From Bugulina stolonifera (Eukaryota > Bryozoa > Gymnolaemata > Cheilostomatida > Bugulidae), in the NCBI GenBank assembly GCA_935421135.1, contig OW285191.1, forward strand, positions 1,860,001 to 1,924,000: 64,000 nucleotides of DNA. Reading direction: 5' to 3'. The notes beneath the pieces are model-generated. The model did not search any database and had not been told where the DNA came from. It saw only the letters and a program-made list of their open reading frames with translations. The position numbers and the translations under genes are program-made. Below are positions 21,823 to 33,299 of this stretch, one piece after another; the first letter of the stretch is position 1, and each line of letters starts with the position of its first letter.

Positions 21823-22660
21823 ACAGGCTAAGAAATGTATATAGTTCATAACATGTAACCTAGACATGAATGCATATTTGGAGTCACTTATAATAAGGAC
21901 AGTATCCGTTTGGGTGTCAAGGTCTCAGAGGCTGCAAGACAGTTCAGTCTTAAAATAAACATAAAAAAGACTGAATGTCTCTTCCAGCCTCCCAAGTTCC
22001 TAAGCGAGGTGTGCCAACCTGATATTGTTACAATTGATGGAGAACCTCTTGTGCAGTGTAAAACTTTCAAATATCTAGGAAGTACTGTTGCTGAGAATGC
22101 TAAACTGGAAAGTGAAATCGCACTGAGGATGGGGAATGCAAGCACAGTGTTTGGAAACTTGAGAACAAGACTCTGGAATAATCACCATATACCAATCAAA
22201 GTGAAGTGTCAGGTTTATCGAGCAACCGTGTTGGCTGCTCTTTTGTATGGTGCGGAGACGTGGACCGTGTACAGTGTGCAAGCAGACAAGCTGCAAGCAT
22301 ATGTGATGCGGCATCTCCGATTTATAATGGGTATCTCATGGATGGATAAGATCACCAATGATGAGGTATTGAAGAGGGCAGGTATACCACCACTCAAATC
22401 TATTCTGATACAAATGAATCTAAGATGGCTTGGTCATGTGGAGAGAATGGAGTATGAGCGCCTACCCAGACAGCTTCTTTACTCTCAACTCAGTGAAGGA
22501 AAGCGGAACCAAGGACGTCCAAGGTTGCGATTCAAAGATACCATGAAAAGAAACATGAAGAAGCTGGACATGGACAGAACTGGTTGGCAGAGAAAAGCCA
22601 AAGATAGAGACGGCTGGAGACAGTCGATCAGACCAAAGTGAAGACAGTCATTGTCGAACC
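21823..22660 (+). pseudogene. LTR piece fused to LINE reverse transcriptase fragment
   Basis: Bases 21823-21925 copy an internal segment of the nearby solo LTR (about 21345-21440). Directly after it a 243-codon frame (21910-22641) encodes the C-terminal region of a LINE reverse transcriptase: KTECLFQPPKF, FKYLGSTVAENAKL, AALLYGAETWTVY and LRWLGHVERM. The catalytic core is missing. The fusion shows a rearrangement between the LTR family and a LINE; the start codon lies in the LTR-derived piece and is probably not meaningful. Confidence 0.75.
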
Positions 22661-23151
22661 GACAGACTGTTATGATGATGATTTCAGAACAATGATCTTT
22701 ATACAAATAAGTGCTTTATGAATCTCCATGACTATAGCTTGTTTATTTCACCTAGTTCTAAGTCCATGTCTATATTGTTTAGTAAGTTTTGGCCATAATA
22801 CATTTAATTATAGTTATGCCTCATGCTGTATCTTTGACTAAATAGTCAGTCCTGGCAGGCTGAGTTGAGGACTTCCTAAAGCAGCCATTAAGGCAGTAGG
22901 GAGAGCAATACCTATCCTAACAGCATAAAGAAATGTGAAGACATCATATCTGACTATCGTACCTGACTATTTGCACTGTACATATTATTATTACAACACA
23001 CTTACATGTACAATGGTTGGACTGGACTGGAGTTACCTACACTTGACTAACTGATTGACTGATATTACTATGGTAACCTAGTTTATCATAATAACCAATA
23101 TGATATACAAAACCTGATGGGCCAATGTTTACCATAATACATGTATAGTAT

Positions 23152-23201
23152 ATTATTTTATTAGCTTTAAAACAATTATATTAAAGCTAATAAAATAATA
23201 T
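23152..23201. repeat. AT-rich palindrome
   Basis: ATTATTTTATTAGCTTTAA is complemented by TTAAAGCTAATAAAATAAT around a 10-base AT loop. Confidence 0.85.
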
Positions 23202-23311
23202 AGAAAATGGCCAAACCCCCAACATTCAGGTGGCCATAATAAGAGGGGTGCCCTCGTGTGCAGCTCGCTCAGAGCATGTGTACTGCTCACCAGTGAAGCT
23301 TCCTTTTTTCG

Positions 23312-23470
23312 GCTGCTTAGCTGGTGTAGTGGTAGCATGTTCTGTTCACTGTGCTAGGTGATTAGGTGCCGTAGAGGCCCCGGGTTCCAAGCCCAGTCAG
23401 GGACTGGTATTTTCATGGATTTGAAACAGTCTCTGACTGCTCAAAGATAAATCCCTTGCTAAAAATACAT
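23312..23470 (+). mobile_element. tRNA-derived SINE
   Basis: TAGCTGGTGTAGTGGTAGCA resembles a tRNA A box and GGGTTCCAAGCCC a B box, about 45 bases apart with intervening sequence unlike a functional anticodon arm. The tail reads into AT-rich DNA. It is probably a SINE head rather than a working tRNA; no complete cloverleaf was folded. Confidence 0.6.
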
Positions 23471-23950
23471 TATACAATTATATTATCATGTAGTATGCTT
23501 TTTAATTGAGTTGAATTTGAGTAAGACAATAAAGGATCCATATTATCAGTGCACATAAATATAGCTATTAATATTATTATTCTAAAAACGCATTACGTAA
23601 TTATTCCAAGACTATCAGTCTGCAGTCAGACTAAAAGATAGTCCTCAGGCATATATACATATACACTGCGAGTCCACAGTCAGACAAGGCAGTCGTTCAT
23701 TATACCAAAATACAGTACTCGTGAATGTCCGTGTAGCACTGCACAAACACAGGCATATGGGCTTCACATTTGGTCCGGTGAACCAGATCTCACCTCACAA
23801 GCCTAATAAATAATTATGGCAGAAACGTGGGCAGACTAAATTCTCAATTAGCTCAATTAAAGAATAAATTTAGCAATCAACTACAAGACCTGAAATTAGA
23901 AACCAGGCAAACAGCTGACCAACAGGTGGAATATTTTACAACAAAATTGA

Positions 23951-24609
23951 AAGCAATCACCACAGCATTACAAAAGGAATGGAAGACTTAATGGACAGGC
24001 ACAAGACAAGGCTAGGAGATACAATCAACCCAATGAAAAGACCCGAGTCAAAACAGAATCTCCAGAGTTTACCTGTAGAAGAGACTCATGGGAACGTCAA
24101 TCACAGCATGAGTTATCTTACTGTTCATTTAGTTCAAAATCACTTGATAGTTCAAAAGTTGATGATCTACGTGATTCACCTTATTTTCTAAATTCTAACC
24201 AACACTTCGATTACAGCAAAAATTCTCAAGCTAAGCACAAGCATCCCGCACAAATTACACAAGATTATACAAAAAGAATAACAGCTGCTACATTATTTGC
24301 TTTACCAGTTGGTAGTCGGCCCCAGACAGCACAAAAACAGTCCAACCTATCACCCAATACAGGACCTCCACCAGTACCGCCTAATGCAGGGTGCCCACTT
24401 GATCCTGCATACCCTACTCATACACAGGCACTACATGAACCACCTGATATACCACTACTCACATACATGTACTACATGGGTAATCAGCACAATACAAATA
24501 CATGTAGGTCCAGTGTACACATGGTGAGCGTTGTTGATGGAACTGCTGCCAACAGTTCTGTTGTGCTTGAACGTCTAGTCTCTTGTTGGTGTAGATGGAT
24601 GTGTGCATG
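23951..24609 (+). pseudogene. Unrecognised open frame without a start codon
   Basis: About 219 codons remain open from 23951 to TGA at 24609, without an initiating ATG near its start. Composition is Gln/Ser/Pro-rich with motifs such as RVKTESPEFTC and NTGPPPVPPNAGCPLDP. A coiled-coil-like stretch in another frame precedes it, and a further open stretch (VDGCVHDADEAIFSLEAD) follows in a shifted frame. It could be a decayed retroelement gag-like gene or an exon; no family is recognised. Confidence 0.3.
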
Positions 24610-25158
24610 ATGCTGATGAAGCGATATTCTCCCTTGAAGCTGATATTGAGCATGTTGGTATAGTGTTAGTTTTGATGATCTGTCTGCCGAAGGTGCTTGT
24701 TATCTTGATCAAAAGAGTATGCAAAAGTTAGCTACAAAAAACAAGCGGATTATCAACACATAGACTTCAGACATGAACCAGGCACATAGAACATGTACAC
24801 AAAAGTACTTCACAGTCTCTAAATTAGGACTGTGGCTTGTAAGACTCAAACTTCTACTAATGCTAACCTGTCCGGTCAACCAAACCTATGATTTGCCACA
24901 CTGACCAAGTCACTGCTAAATTCAAATTCCCTGTCATTGCTGCTTGTGTAATATTTGAACCCTCAGAGTTGATTGAACCATATTGTCAGCTTACACTTAA
25001 TTAAAACCTGGCGCAATACAAATCTATAATTGTCAATTTACCTCCTACAAAGGTACATTGTAGGATAATTAATACAGACACACAGTATTAGGACACTCTC
25101 ATTGATATAAATACACCCCTTCCATCAAAGAAGGCGGATCATGTATGCATGAACGAGT
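24610..25158. other. Intergenic DNA beside the right PolB element
   Basis: No gene recognised. It ends at the point where homology to the left element begins (TAGTAGTATAGTCAGTGCAG). Confidence 0.4.
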
Positions 25159-25682
25159 TGCTAGTAGTATAGTCAGTGCAGATCTGCACAGACACCCGGT
25201 CATTTCCGCGTCTTATTAGCCCTAGATCCAAAAACTCCCCGGGCGGACGACCACCCCACCCGTCCTCTCGCCCCCTCCCTTTCCCTAAACCTCACTCTAT
25301 GTGCAAAGCCCTAGAACCTACCCCCCGATCGCGGGTGGGGTTTCAAAAACCTCATCGGCTGTTCCGTAGAACCCAGTCTAAAGAGCAAACTCCTCGCCCC
25401 GTCCCCGTCCCGTCCCACGACTCGGGCGAGGGGGCGCGCATACGCGCGCGCCCCCCACCCCGCGAACATTACCCGTCCTCCCTCCACCCGTCCCCGCCCC
25501 TCCCCACCCCTCCTCTCCGCCTCGCCCTCCGCCTCGCGGCGGTTCTCGTTTGCGAGTCCAGCCGTGGCCCCACGCCGCCCTCCCCCGCCCATCCCCCGCC
25601 CCTCCCCCGCCCCTCCCCCGCCCTCCTGCCCCAACGACCCGTCGCGGCCCTTGCGGGCGGACCGTCGGCTGGAGTAGGGTGA
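25159..25682 (-). repeat. GC-rich terminus of the PolB element, right copy
   Basis: Inverted counterpart of 7404-7912: begins TAGTAGTATAGTCAGTGCAG, then GC-rich with C-runs on the plus strand. Small indels distinguish it from the left copy. The frames crossing it are not genes. Confidence 0.8.
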
Positions 25683-25734
25683 AGCGAAGGAAAATACGGG
25701 TTAGAGTAATGGTGTGTGATGTATTCTAGAATAG

Positions 25735-26030
25735 ATGATATACGACCATGAAAAATATGAGTTTGTTTTAATTTTCAATACGTTTGAGAGTAATAATATA
25801 AAATTAAGTGATAAAAAACTTGATACACGACTATGAAAAATATGAGTAAGGGTAATGATACACGAGTTTGTTTTAATTTTCAATACGTTTGAGAGTAATA
25901 ATATAAAATCAATCGATAAAAACCGATATACGACTATGAAGAATATGAGTAAGGCTAACGATACACGAGTTTGAGAGTAATAATATAAAATCAATTGATA
26001 AGTAGACACGAATGAGTGTGAATGACAAAA
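25735..26030 (-). repeat. AT-rich tandem repeat, right copy
   Basis: Inverted counterpart of 6940-7335 with one fewer unit of the ~105 bp repeat, so copy number differs between the arms. Confidence 0.85.
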
Positions 26031-26039
26031 GTTTTTGCC

Positions 26040-27357
26040 TCAAAACTGTGCAGTGGCGGGGAGGAGACGCTCGCCGAGGATGGAGTCTAGAATGGCACAA
26101 TCGTAGAATGTTCTCCCGCTCTTGGAAGTCTTCTGTCCCTTGTACACCATCACGGAGGGGAGGAGCTCTTTCATCGAAACTGCCAGACGTCCCGGAAGGA
26201 AGACCTCTCCCTTTTTTTCTTCGTTTCCAATCCGACACTCGTAGGTGGCAATGGAGTTGCTCGCATTATCACCATCACCGCATCTTGGGACGTATGTGGG
26301 TCGGAGCGCGGTCACCACCAGCACAGAACCAACAGGGAATGAAGATAGCGTTTGCACTCAAAAAAATTCTTCCAACTGGGCCAAGGTCTTCTTTCTCAAG
26401 TCACCGGCCAGCTTTTTCATGGCTGCTCCTGGCAGGGAGCACACGCTCTCGATACGATTGAATGTGTTTTGTCCTTTAGCGGTCTCCTGCTGTCCCAAGT
26501 ACACCATGATCCTAGGTGGAAGGGTAAGGTCCTTTAGCTCCTCTTCTTTGACATCCGCTAGCTTGGGCATGGCGTGACGAATGTTGGTGTGAAAGCTGAT
26601 GCAATGTCTCATCCCCTTGTCATCCACATAGCTTGCCCTGGCTAAGAATGCTTTTCCGAATGCCGTTTCAACCACCGAACCTCCACTCACTTCTAGCACA
26701 GTTCCTGGCTCTAGCTCTGACAGCTTCACCGTTGTCTGCAGAGAGCTCCTCTTCTCCGCTCCCATGCTCCTACAATAACGAAAGTGGTGTATATAGATCC
26801 GACAAAGTGGTTAAACGGGAGAAAGATAGTACGGTAATTTATAGATATACGAATAGGGCTACTTACATTAGGGTTGCCGCCACTGCACGAGCTTTCTCCA
26901 GGCTTAGTCCCCCGCTCTTTTTCTTCCCCTTGCAAGGGGACTTGGTAGCTTTTTTTCCCTTCGTCGTCTCACCACCATCCATTTCTTCCGTAGCCGTATC
27001 GGCTCCGTGGCCATCATCATCATCATCATCTGATATTACAATCACCTGGGGTTTCTTCTTTTTCTTAGCACAGATTTCATCTCCTTTTGGGTTCTTCCTC
27101 TTCTTGGTTGTTGTGGTCTCGCCCCTATCCGAGGCCCGCTCCGGGGAGGACGGAGAGTCCGCCATGTTAGAAAGATCCTTTCGGGCAAGACTCCCCACTC
27201 CTATTATTTTCCCCTTCTTCCGTGCCTCTTTTAATGCATCCACCTCTTCTTTCCTCTTCTGACTACACTCTTCTTCTTCAATAATTCCATCCATTTGTGA
27301 GTCCGTTAAGCCCGCAAATAACTCTTCTTGGTTTTGGACTATGTTGTCAGTATCCAT
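26040..27357 (-). pseudogene. SSB-like nuclear protein gene, right copy with nonsense codon
   Basis: Same two exons as the left copy: 27357-26867 and 26769-26040, with GTAAGT donor and TAG acceptor. Exon 1 is open and matches the left copy closely, keeping the basic clusters and aspartate run. Exon 2 has TGA at 26360-26358 between the two OB-like blocks, where the left copy has CGA (the residue after EEFF); downstream coding is otherwise open. A TATAAA box at 27446-27441 precedes it. A product truncated after the first OB-like block is conceivable. Confidence 0.8.
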
Positions 27358-27489
27358 TGATAATGTACTATTGTAGTAGTGTAGCTGTACAGTAGTGATG
27401 TGCTGAACTTTGAATGCTGAGACTGTGATCCCACTCTCCCTTTATACAACTGCTCATTTCTTGACTCCTCCCTTTTTTTTATCCAATCC

Positions 27490-28265
27490 CAATGTGACCC
27501 GATGCACCCCGATGTGAATCCGAAGCCTCCCGATGCACCCCGATGTGAATCCGAAGCCTCCCGATGTGAATCCGAAGCCTCCCGATGCATCCCGATGTGA
27601 ATCCGAAGCCTCCCGATGCATCCCGATGTGAATCCGAAGCCTCCCGATGCACCCCGATGTGAATCCGAAGCCTCCCGATGCATCCCGATGTGAATCCGAA
27701 GCTTCCCGATGCATCCCGATGTGATTCCGAAGCTTCCCGATGCATCCCGATGCATCCCGATGTGATTCCGAAGCTTCCCGATGCATCCCGATGTGAATCC
27801 GAAGCTTCCCGATGCATCCCGATGCATCCCGATGTGATTCCGAAGCTTCCTGATGCATCCCGATGTGAATCCGAAGCTTCCCGATGCATCCCGATGTGAT
27901 TCCGAAGCCTCCCGATGCATCCCGATGCACCCCGATGTGAATTGACACATCGGGACACATCGGGAAGCTTCGGGATGCATCGGGAAACTTCGGAATCACA
28001 TCGGGATGCATCGGGAAGCTTCGGAATCACATCGGGATGCATCGGGAAGCTTCGGATTCACATCGGGATGCATCGGGAAGCTTCGGAATCACATCGGGAT
28101 GCATCGGGAAGCTTCGGATTCACATCGGGATGCATCGGGAAGCTTCGGAATCACATCGGGATGCATCGGGAGGCTTCGGGTTCACATCGGGAGGCTTCGG
28201 ATTCACATCGGGGTGCATCGGGAGGCTTCGGATTCACATCGGGAGGCTTCGGATTCACATCGGGG
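27490..28265. repeat. Inverted satellite array, right copy
   Basis: Counterpart of 4697-5460 built from the same 21- and 31-bp CCCGATG units, with the orientation switch near 27945 (GATGTGAATTGACACATCGG is common to both centres). The order and number of units differ between copies, but the switch and the flanking promoters are kept. Confidence 0.9.
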
Positions 28266-28316
28266 TGGTATTGCCAAGGGTGGGGAAATGGTTAGACTCC
28301 GCCCACTGAATACTAC

Positions 28317-28737
28317 TATTTAAGGTATGAGTTTCTCACTCTAGCAGTATGAACAATCAGCCTCTAGTCAACAGAGTGAGAGTAAACAGAGACAGCTACC
28401 TACTAGTCAGTGCCTGATCAGAGATGTCAACAAGTAGAACATAAGGTTAGTGTTAAATGGAGTAATTGGCAGCAATTGTGAAGTGTTTATTGTATAAAAT
28501 GTTATCAAGCTAAAAAATAACTCACACCCTACTACTATATATTTTTATAGGGAGACTAAACAGAGACACCTACCTTCTAGCCAGCACATGATCAGCAGAG
28601 ATGTCAACAAGTGAAAAAGAAGGTTAGTGCTAAATGAGGTATTTGGTAGCAATTGTGGATTGTTTATTGTTTATGTAGTGTGAAGTAAAAGAATAATAAC
28701 TTACACCCTACCATTTTGTATTTTTTTTTTTTTATAG
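28317..28737 (+). promoter_or_regulatory. Promoter and duplicated leader of the right PolB gene
   Basis: TATTTAAG at 28317-28324 is followed by two similar segments (about 28370-28550 and 28550-28740), each with CAGAGATGTCAACAAGT, a GTTAGT donor and a TATAG acceptor. In the first copy the ATG frame hits TAG after five codons. The second copy has the ATG (28601) that splices in frame to the fingers. Confidence 0.55.
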
Positions 28738-31700
28738 GGGGAGAAACCTCTCGTCAGGTCGAGCACACCTGTCAACTATGCGGTCTGGTTCTCAGAACAG
28801 CGTTTTCTCTAGACAGGCACACGAAGAGAATGCATGCACAGGCTCACCCGCACAAGTGCCCCGTTTGTGGCGGATGTTTTGATGGGAGGAGAAAGCTAGG
28901 TCATCACATGAGGCGATTTCATAGCGAGGGTAAGGTGGAAAAAGATGAGGGAGGTGCAGAGAAGTTTGATGATGTTTTCTGGTCTAAACCGCCAACAGCT
29001 GAAGAGGGGGATGAGATGGGGGTGCTACTAGCCCGCTATTGGAGCTCCATCAGGTCCGCAATACACTCTCGTCCCGTGGAAGATATTCTCAACGTTCGAG
29101 TGTGGAGAGGGGAAGGTGAAGACGAAGGAGATGAAGAGGTGTGGACTAAGTTGAGAGCAATGTGGAAGAGAGTGCCTTGTACTGTGAAGATTAACTGTAG
29201 CGCTGGAGTCATCCTCGAGCATAAGACCAGTGGAGAGTTGCGCTACTTTCACTCATCGAGCAACAATGCCGCATTTTTCCCCAAACCAAGACTGATCAGA
29301 ACAGAGAATGAGATGAGAGAGTTTTGCGAATCTGTGCAGGAGCTCGACTTGAGAGAGAGGTCAGCACAAAGGAGACCGAATACCGCTTGGGCTTTACGTC
29401 ACATTGCGAGTCTGACATTCTACATCTATAAACTCCTAGAGATTGGCAAGGTGGGTGGTGTAGTGAGCAAACTCCCAGACTACATACTTAACAACCGACA
29501 CGTGATAGCACTAGACGTAGACTTTTGGGCTAGAGGAGGTGCGCGTCCCTACTCAGACAACTTGTGTTTCTTTAGATGCTTGGCCATGATGTATGACTGT
29601 AACTGCGACCAAAAAAGGGATGTCGTTGCCGTCGCCCCTCTCGCACCACAACACATCGCTTGTTTAAAATATACATGAGACAAACTAAATCTTCTTCCCC
29701 ACCCTCATCAACTTTGTCAGACTTTCCCGGGGTGGGCGCGAGTGATCTACTGGCCTTGGAAGATCATTTTGACGTATCTATAATAGTCTTCTGTCTAACT
29801 GATGAGGAGGTAGCTCCGATAGTTTGGTCATCCGGGGCACGAAACAAAGCCCATAAACTCTTCGTCAACATGTACGAAAAACACTTCAGCTGGATAAAGA
29901 ATGTTGATTCGTTTGCCAGATGTTTCACCTGCAAGCTGTGCGATAGCGCGTTTACACGCTTGTCCAGCCTACGATGACACAAGTGCTCGCCAGAAGAGGC
30001 ATCGGTGTTCGTTTTCCCTGGTGGAACGTTTGGACCCCCGCCAACCATATTCACAAAACTCAAGCGAGTGGCGGGAATAGAGGTGGTGAACCCCGACCTC
30101 TTATACTACCCCTACTATATCACCTATGATATCGAATGCTTCATGCCAAAAGACAACCTACCAACTAACACCACCACGATGACTTTTAGTGCAAGACACG
30201 AGCTACTGAGCATATCCGCGTGTTCTAACGTCCCGGGGTTTGAGCGGGCCAAGTGTTTTGTGAGGAGCGTCGACAGCAAGGATGGGACGAAGTGCATTCG
30301 TCAATTCGTCCAATACATAGCAAAGATTGCTGACGTGGCAGGAGATTTGTTCGGAGAAAGATTCCAGGATGTACGCGAGCGACTCTCTACCTTCCTCGTG
30401 GATCGGGCGGATAGAGAAGAGGCCTTTGCTGACGACAAGTTCTCTAACGTCTCGACTTACAGGGTGAAGTCCGGTCTCTCCGGATTAGAAAGAGAATTAG
30501 AACAGCACATCTCCAGCGTTCCGGTGGTCGGCTTCAACTCGCAAAAGTATGACCTAAATATACTAAAGGGACCTTTACTTCGCTCTCTACAAGAGGAGGA
30601 GGGAGAAGATTTTGTTTTCATCGTTAAGCGTGTTAACAGTATGTCCTGCGTGGAGAGTAGACGTTTTAGATTCCTTGACATATGCAACTTTATCGCACCA
30701 GGCTTCAACTACTCCAAATACTTGAAGGCATTTGGCGTGTCAGAGAGTAAGGGATTCTTTCCTTACGACTGGGTAGATTCCCTGAGAAGGTTGGATCATC
30801 ACGGACTCCCTCCCCGAGAAAGTTTTTTCAACTCGCTGACTCAGCAAGAATTGAGCGAGCAAGATTATCACCACTGCCAGCTCGTGTGGGAAAGAGAGAA
30901 CATGGAAACGTTCAGGGATTTCCTCATCTGGTACAACAACCTCGATGTGGCCCCATTCATCGAGGCCATTGCACGTCAGAGCTCTATCTATCGACAAAAG
31001 GGTATTGATATGTTGAAATCCGCAATCTCGCTTCCAGGCTTGGCTATCAGATGGTTGTTTATGGAGGTGGAGGCCCGACCTTACGGCTACTCTCCTCCGC
31101 AAGCCGCTCTCCCGCTGCATAGGTTAATGTCTCTCCGAGGCGAACTTTGCAACTCACAACCCATATGTCTGTTCGATGAGGAGAGCAAAAGTCTGTACCA
31201 CACTCTCCGTGATAACCTCGTGGGAGGGCCAAGCATCATCTTTCACAGACATCATGAAGTTGGAGTGACCTCTATTCGAGAGAAGATTTATGGCACATCC
31301 GCAAAACCCTGTAGGTCCATTCTGGGAGTCGATGCCAACGCTCTCTACCTATACTGCATGATGGGGAATATGCCTACGGGTTATCCCAGGCGGAGGCTAG
31401 AGAGCCGAGGCTTTGCTCTGGAACCCGTTAGAAAGTTCAGCAAAGTGGCGCATGGTTGGTTAGAGTTCCAATCGTGGAAGAGAGGAGAGGTCATCCTTCA
31501 CCAACAGAATGGAGGAGAAATGAGGATAGGCTGTCACAACCTACCGGTGGATGGTTATAGCGAACAGAGTCGGACTGTGTACCAATTCCACGGTTGCTAC
31601 TGGCACGGACACGAGTGCGAGCTAGGAGGGAATGGAAAAGGTGTCAGAAACATGACGAATGAAGAGCTCCGGGTGGACACTGCAAGGAAAGAAGATTACA

Positions 31701-33254
31701 TCAAGGCTCTAGGCTATAAGCTCATCACCACTCGGGAGTGTGAGTGGGGAGCGCGAGTTCGTTCGGATGAAGAGGTTAGGACATTTCTCTCTATCCAGAG
31801 AGGGGTTGTGTCAACCTCGATAAAATAATCAACAACATTCGTAGTGGAGAGTACTACGGTTTAGTGGAGTGTGACATTTCCGTACCCGAAGAGCTAAAAG
31901 CGAAGTTCTCTGAGATGGCACCTATTTTCAAGAATATAAATGTGGGAAGAGAACACCTTAGCGAACACATGCGCGCTTTTGCCAAACAGAACGGATTCTT
32001 GAAGAGACCTCAGCGAATGCTCGTGGGGAGTCTTTTTGGCGAGCGAATCACACTACTCACCGATCTGGCTAGATGGTATCTAGATCAAGGTTTGATAATT
32101 ACCAGGGTCTATCAGTTCGTTCACTTTATCCCACGAGCCGTCTTCAAAGACTTTGGTTCTTCGGTCTCAGACGCAAGGAGAGGGGGAGATCTGGACCCCG
32201 ATCTGGCCCTCTTGGCCAGCACCAGCAAGCTCGTTGGGAATTCAGCCTACGGAAAGACCATAACAAATAAAGAGAAACATAAGACCGTCAAGTATGTAGA
32301 GACGGTAGAGGGGGCGGCCGTCAAAGTGAGGAGTAGGCACTTTTCTAGTCTCAACGAAGTCGATGAAAACTACTTTGAGATAGAGCTTCACAAGAAAAAG
32401 GTAAGTGTTGACAATCTTTCTTACTTTGACTCTTGATTTGACAAAACTTTTTCCGAGTGGAAGGGTGAACTTTCTCTCTCTCTCTCTCTTTCTTTTAGAT
32501 TCGAATGGATGTTCCATCCGTCGTAGGATTCGTCATCCTCCAGAGAGCCAAGTTGAGGATGCTAGAGTTCTACTACGACTTTATGGATAGGTGAGTAGAA
32601 CTAGGCTATACAAAGATTTTATCAAATCCTTTTCTATTTATTCTTCGGTGTCAGCAACCTCTAACCCGCCCGATTTATTTTCACAGATTCGTCAGCAGAG
32701 AGGACTTTGAGTACGTAGAAATGGATACGGATAGTGCTTACATGGCCCTGAGTGCTCGCAGTATAGATGAGGTCATCCGAAAAGATAAAAAAGAAGAGTT
32801 CTACAGAGAGTATGGTAAATGGTTTCCCAGACCCTTCTGCGATAGCCACAAGGGAGACTTTATCACAACCAAGGTGCTCGGGCAAGAGTGGGAGATGAGG
32901 GAATGTTGTGAGAAGGTGCAGCGATACGAAACACAAACCCCTGGTCTGTTTAAGGAGGAGTTTCGGGGGGAGGGGGTCATCGCGCTCAACTCAAAAACTT
33001 ACTTTTGTTGGTCTGCTGACGGCAATAGCAAGTATAGCAGCAAAGGACTAAATAAAAGAGGAAACACCCTAACCAAAGAGAAGTTCCTCTCCGTGCTCAA
33101 AACAGGGGAGTCGGTGAGAGGAGACAATCGGGGTTTTATCAGAAGAGGAAATCAAACGTATAGCTATACCCAGCTAAAGACCGGACTCACCTACTTCTAC
33201 GGTAAGCGGAAGGTTGCGGAAGACGGGGTGAGTACGAGTCCTATAGAATGTTAG
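28601..33254 (+). pseudogene. Zinc-finger/family-B DNA polymerase with Vsr-like domain, right copy
   Basis: Exons 28601-28622, 28738-32400, 32499-32590 and 32687-33254, all with GT-AG introns; the intact design would be about 1,440 residues. It runs without a stop from two C2H2 fingers (CQLCGLVLRTAF, CPVCGGCFDGRR) into the polymerase N-terminus, showing that fingers and polymerase are one protein. Exonuclease, motif A, Vsr-like (YQFHGCYWHGH) and motif B regions match the left copy. Motif C, M-D-T-D-S, begins exon 4 near 32721, and the C-terminus is complete. Disruptions relative to the left copy: a 1-base deletion near 29609-29617, CGA to TGA at 29975-29977, and a ~19-base deletion near 31785 between short repeats. 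So this copy is inactive despite correct motif C and splice sites. The three lesions were found by comparing the two arms. Confidence 0.85.
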
Positions 33255-33299
33255 TACTGATTTCTCGGAGATGAGACTACTTCATTCGATAAATCGGAG

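Larger units (their letters stand above)
22661..23950. other. Intergenic DNA with SINE and hairpin, no gene
   Basis: Apart from the hairpin at 23152-23201 and the tRNA-derived repeat at 23312-23470, no coding or RNA gene is supported. A short coiled-coil-like open stretch (about 23818-23990, QLAQLKNKFSNQLQDL) may be a decayed exon or retroelement piece. Confidence 0.4.
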
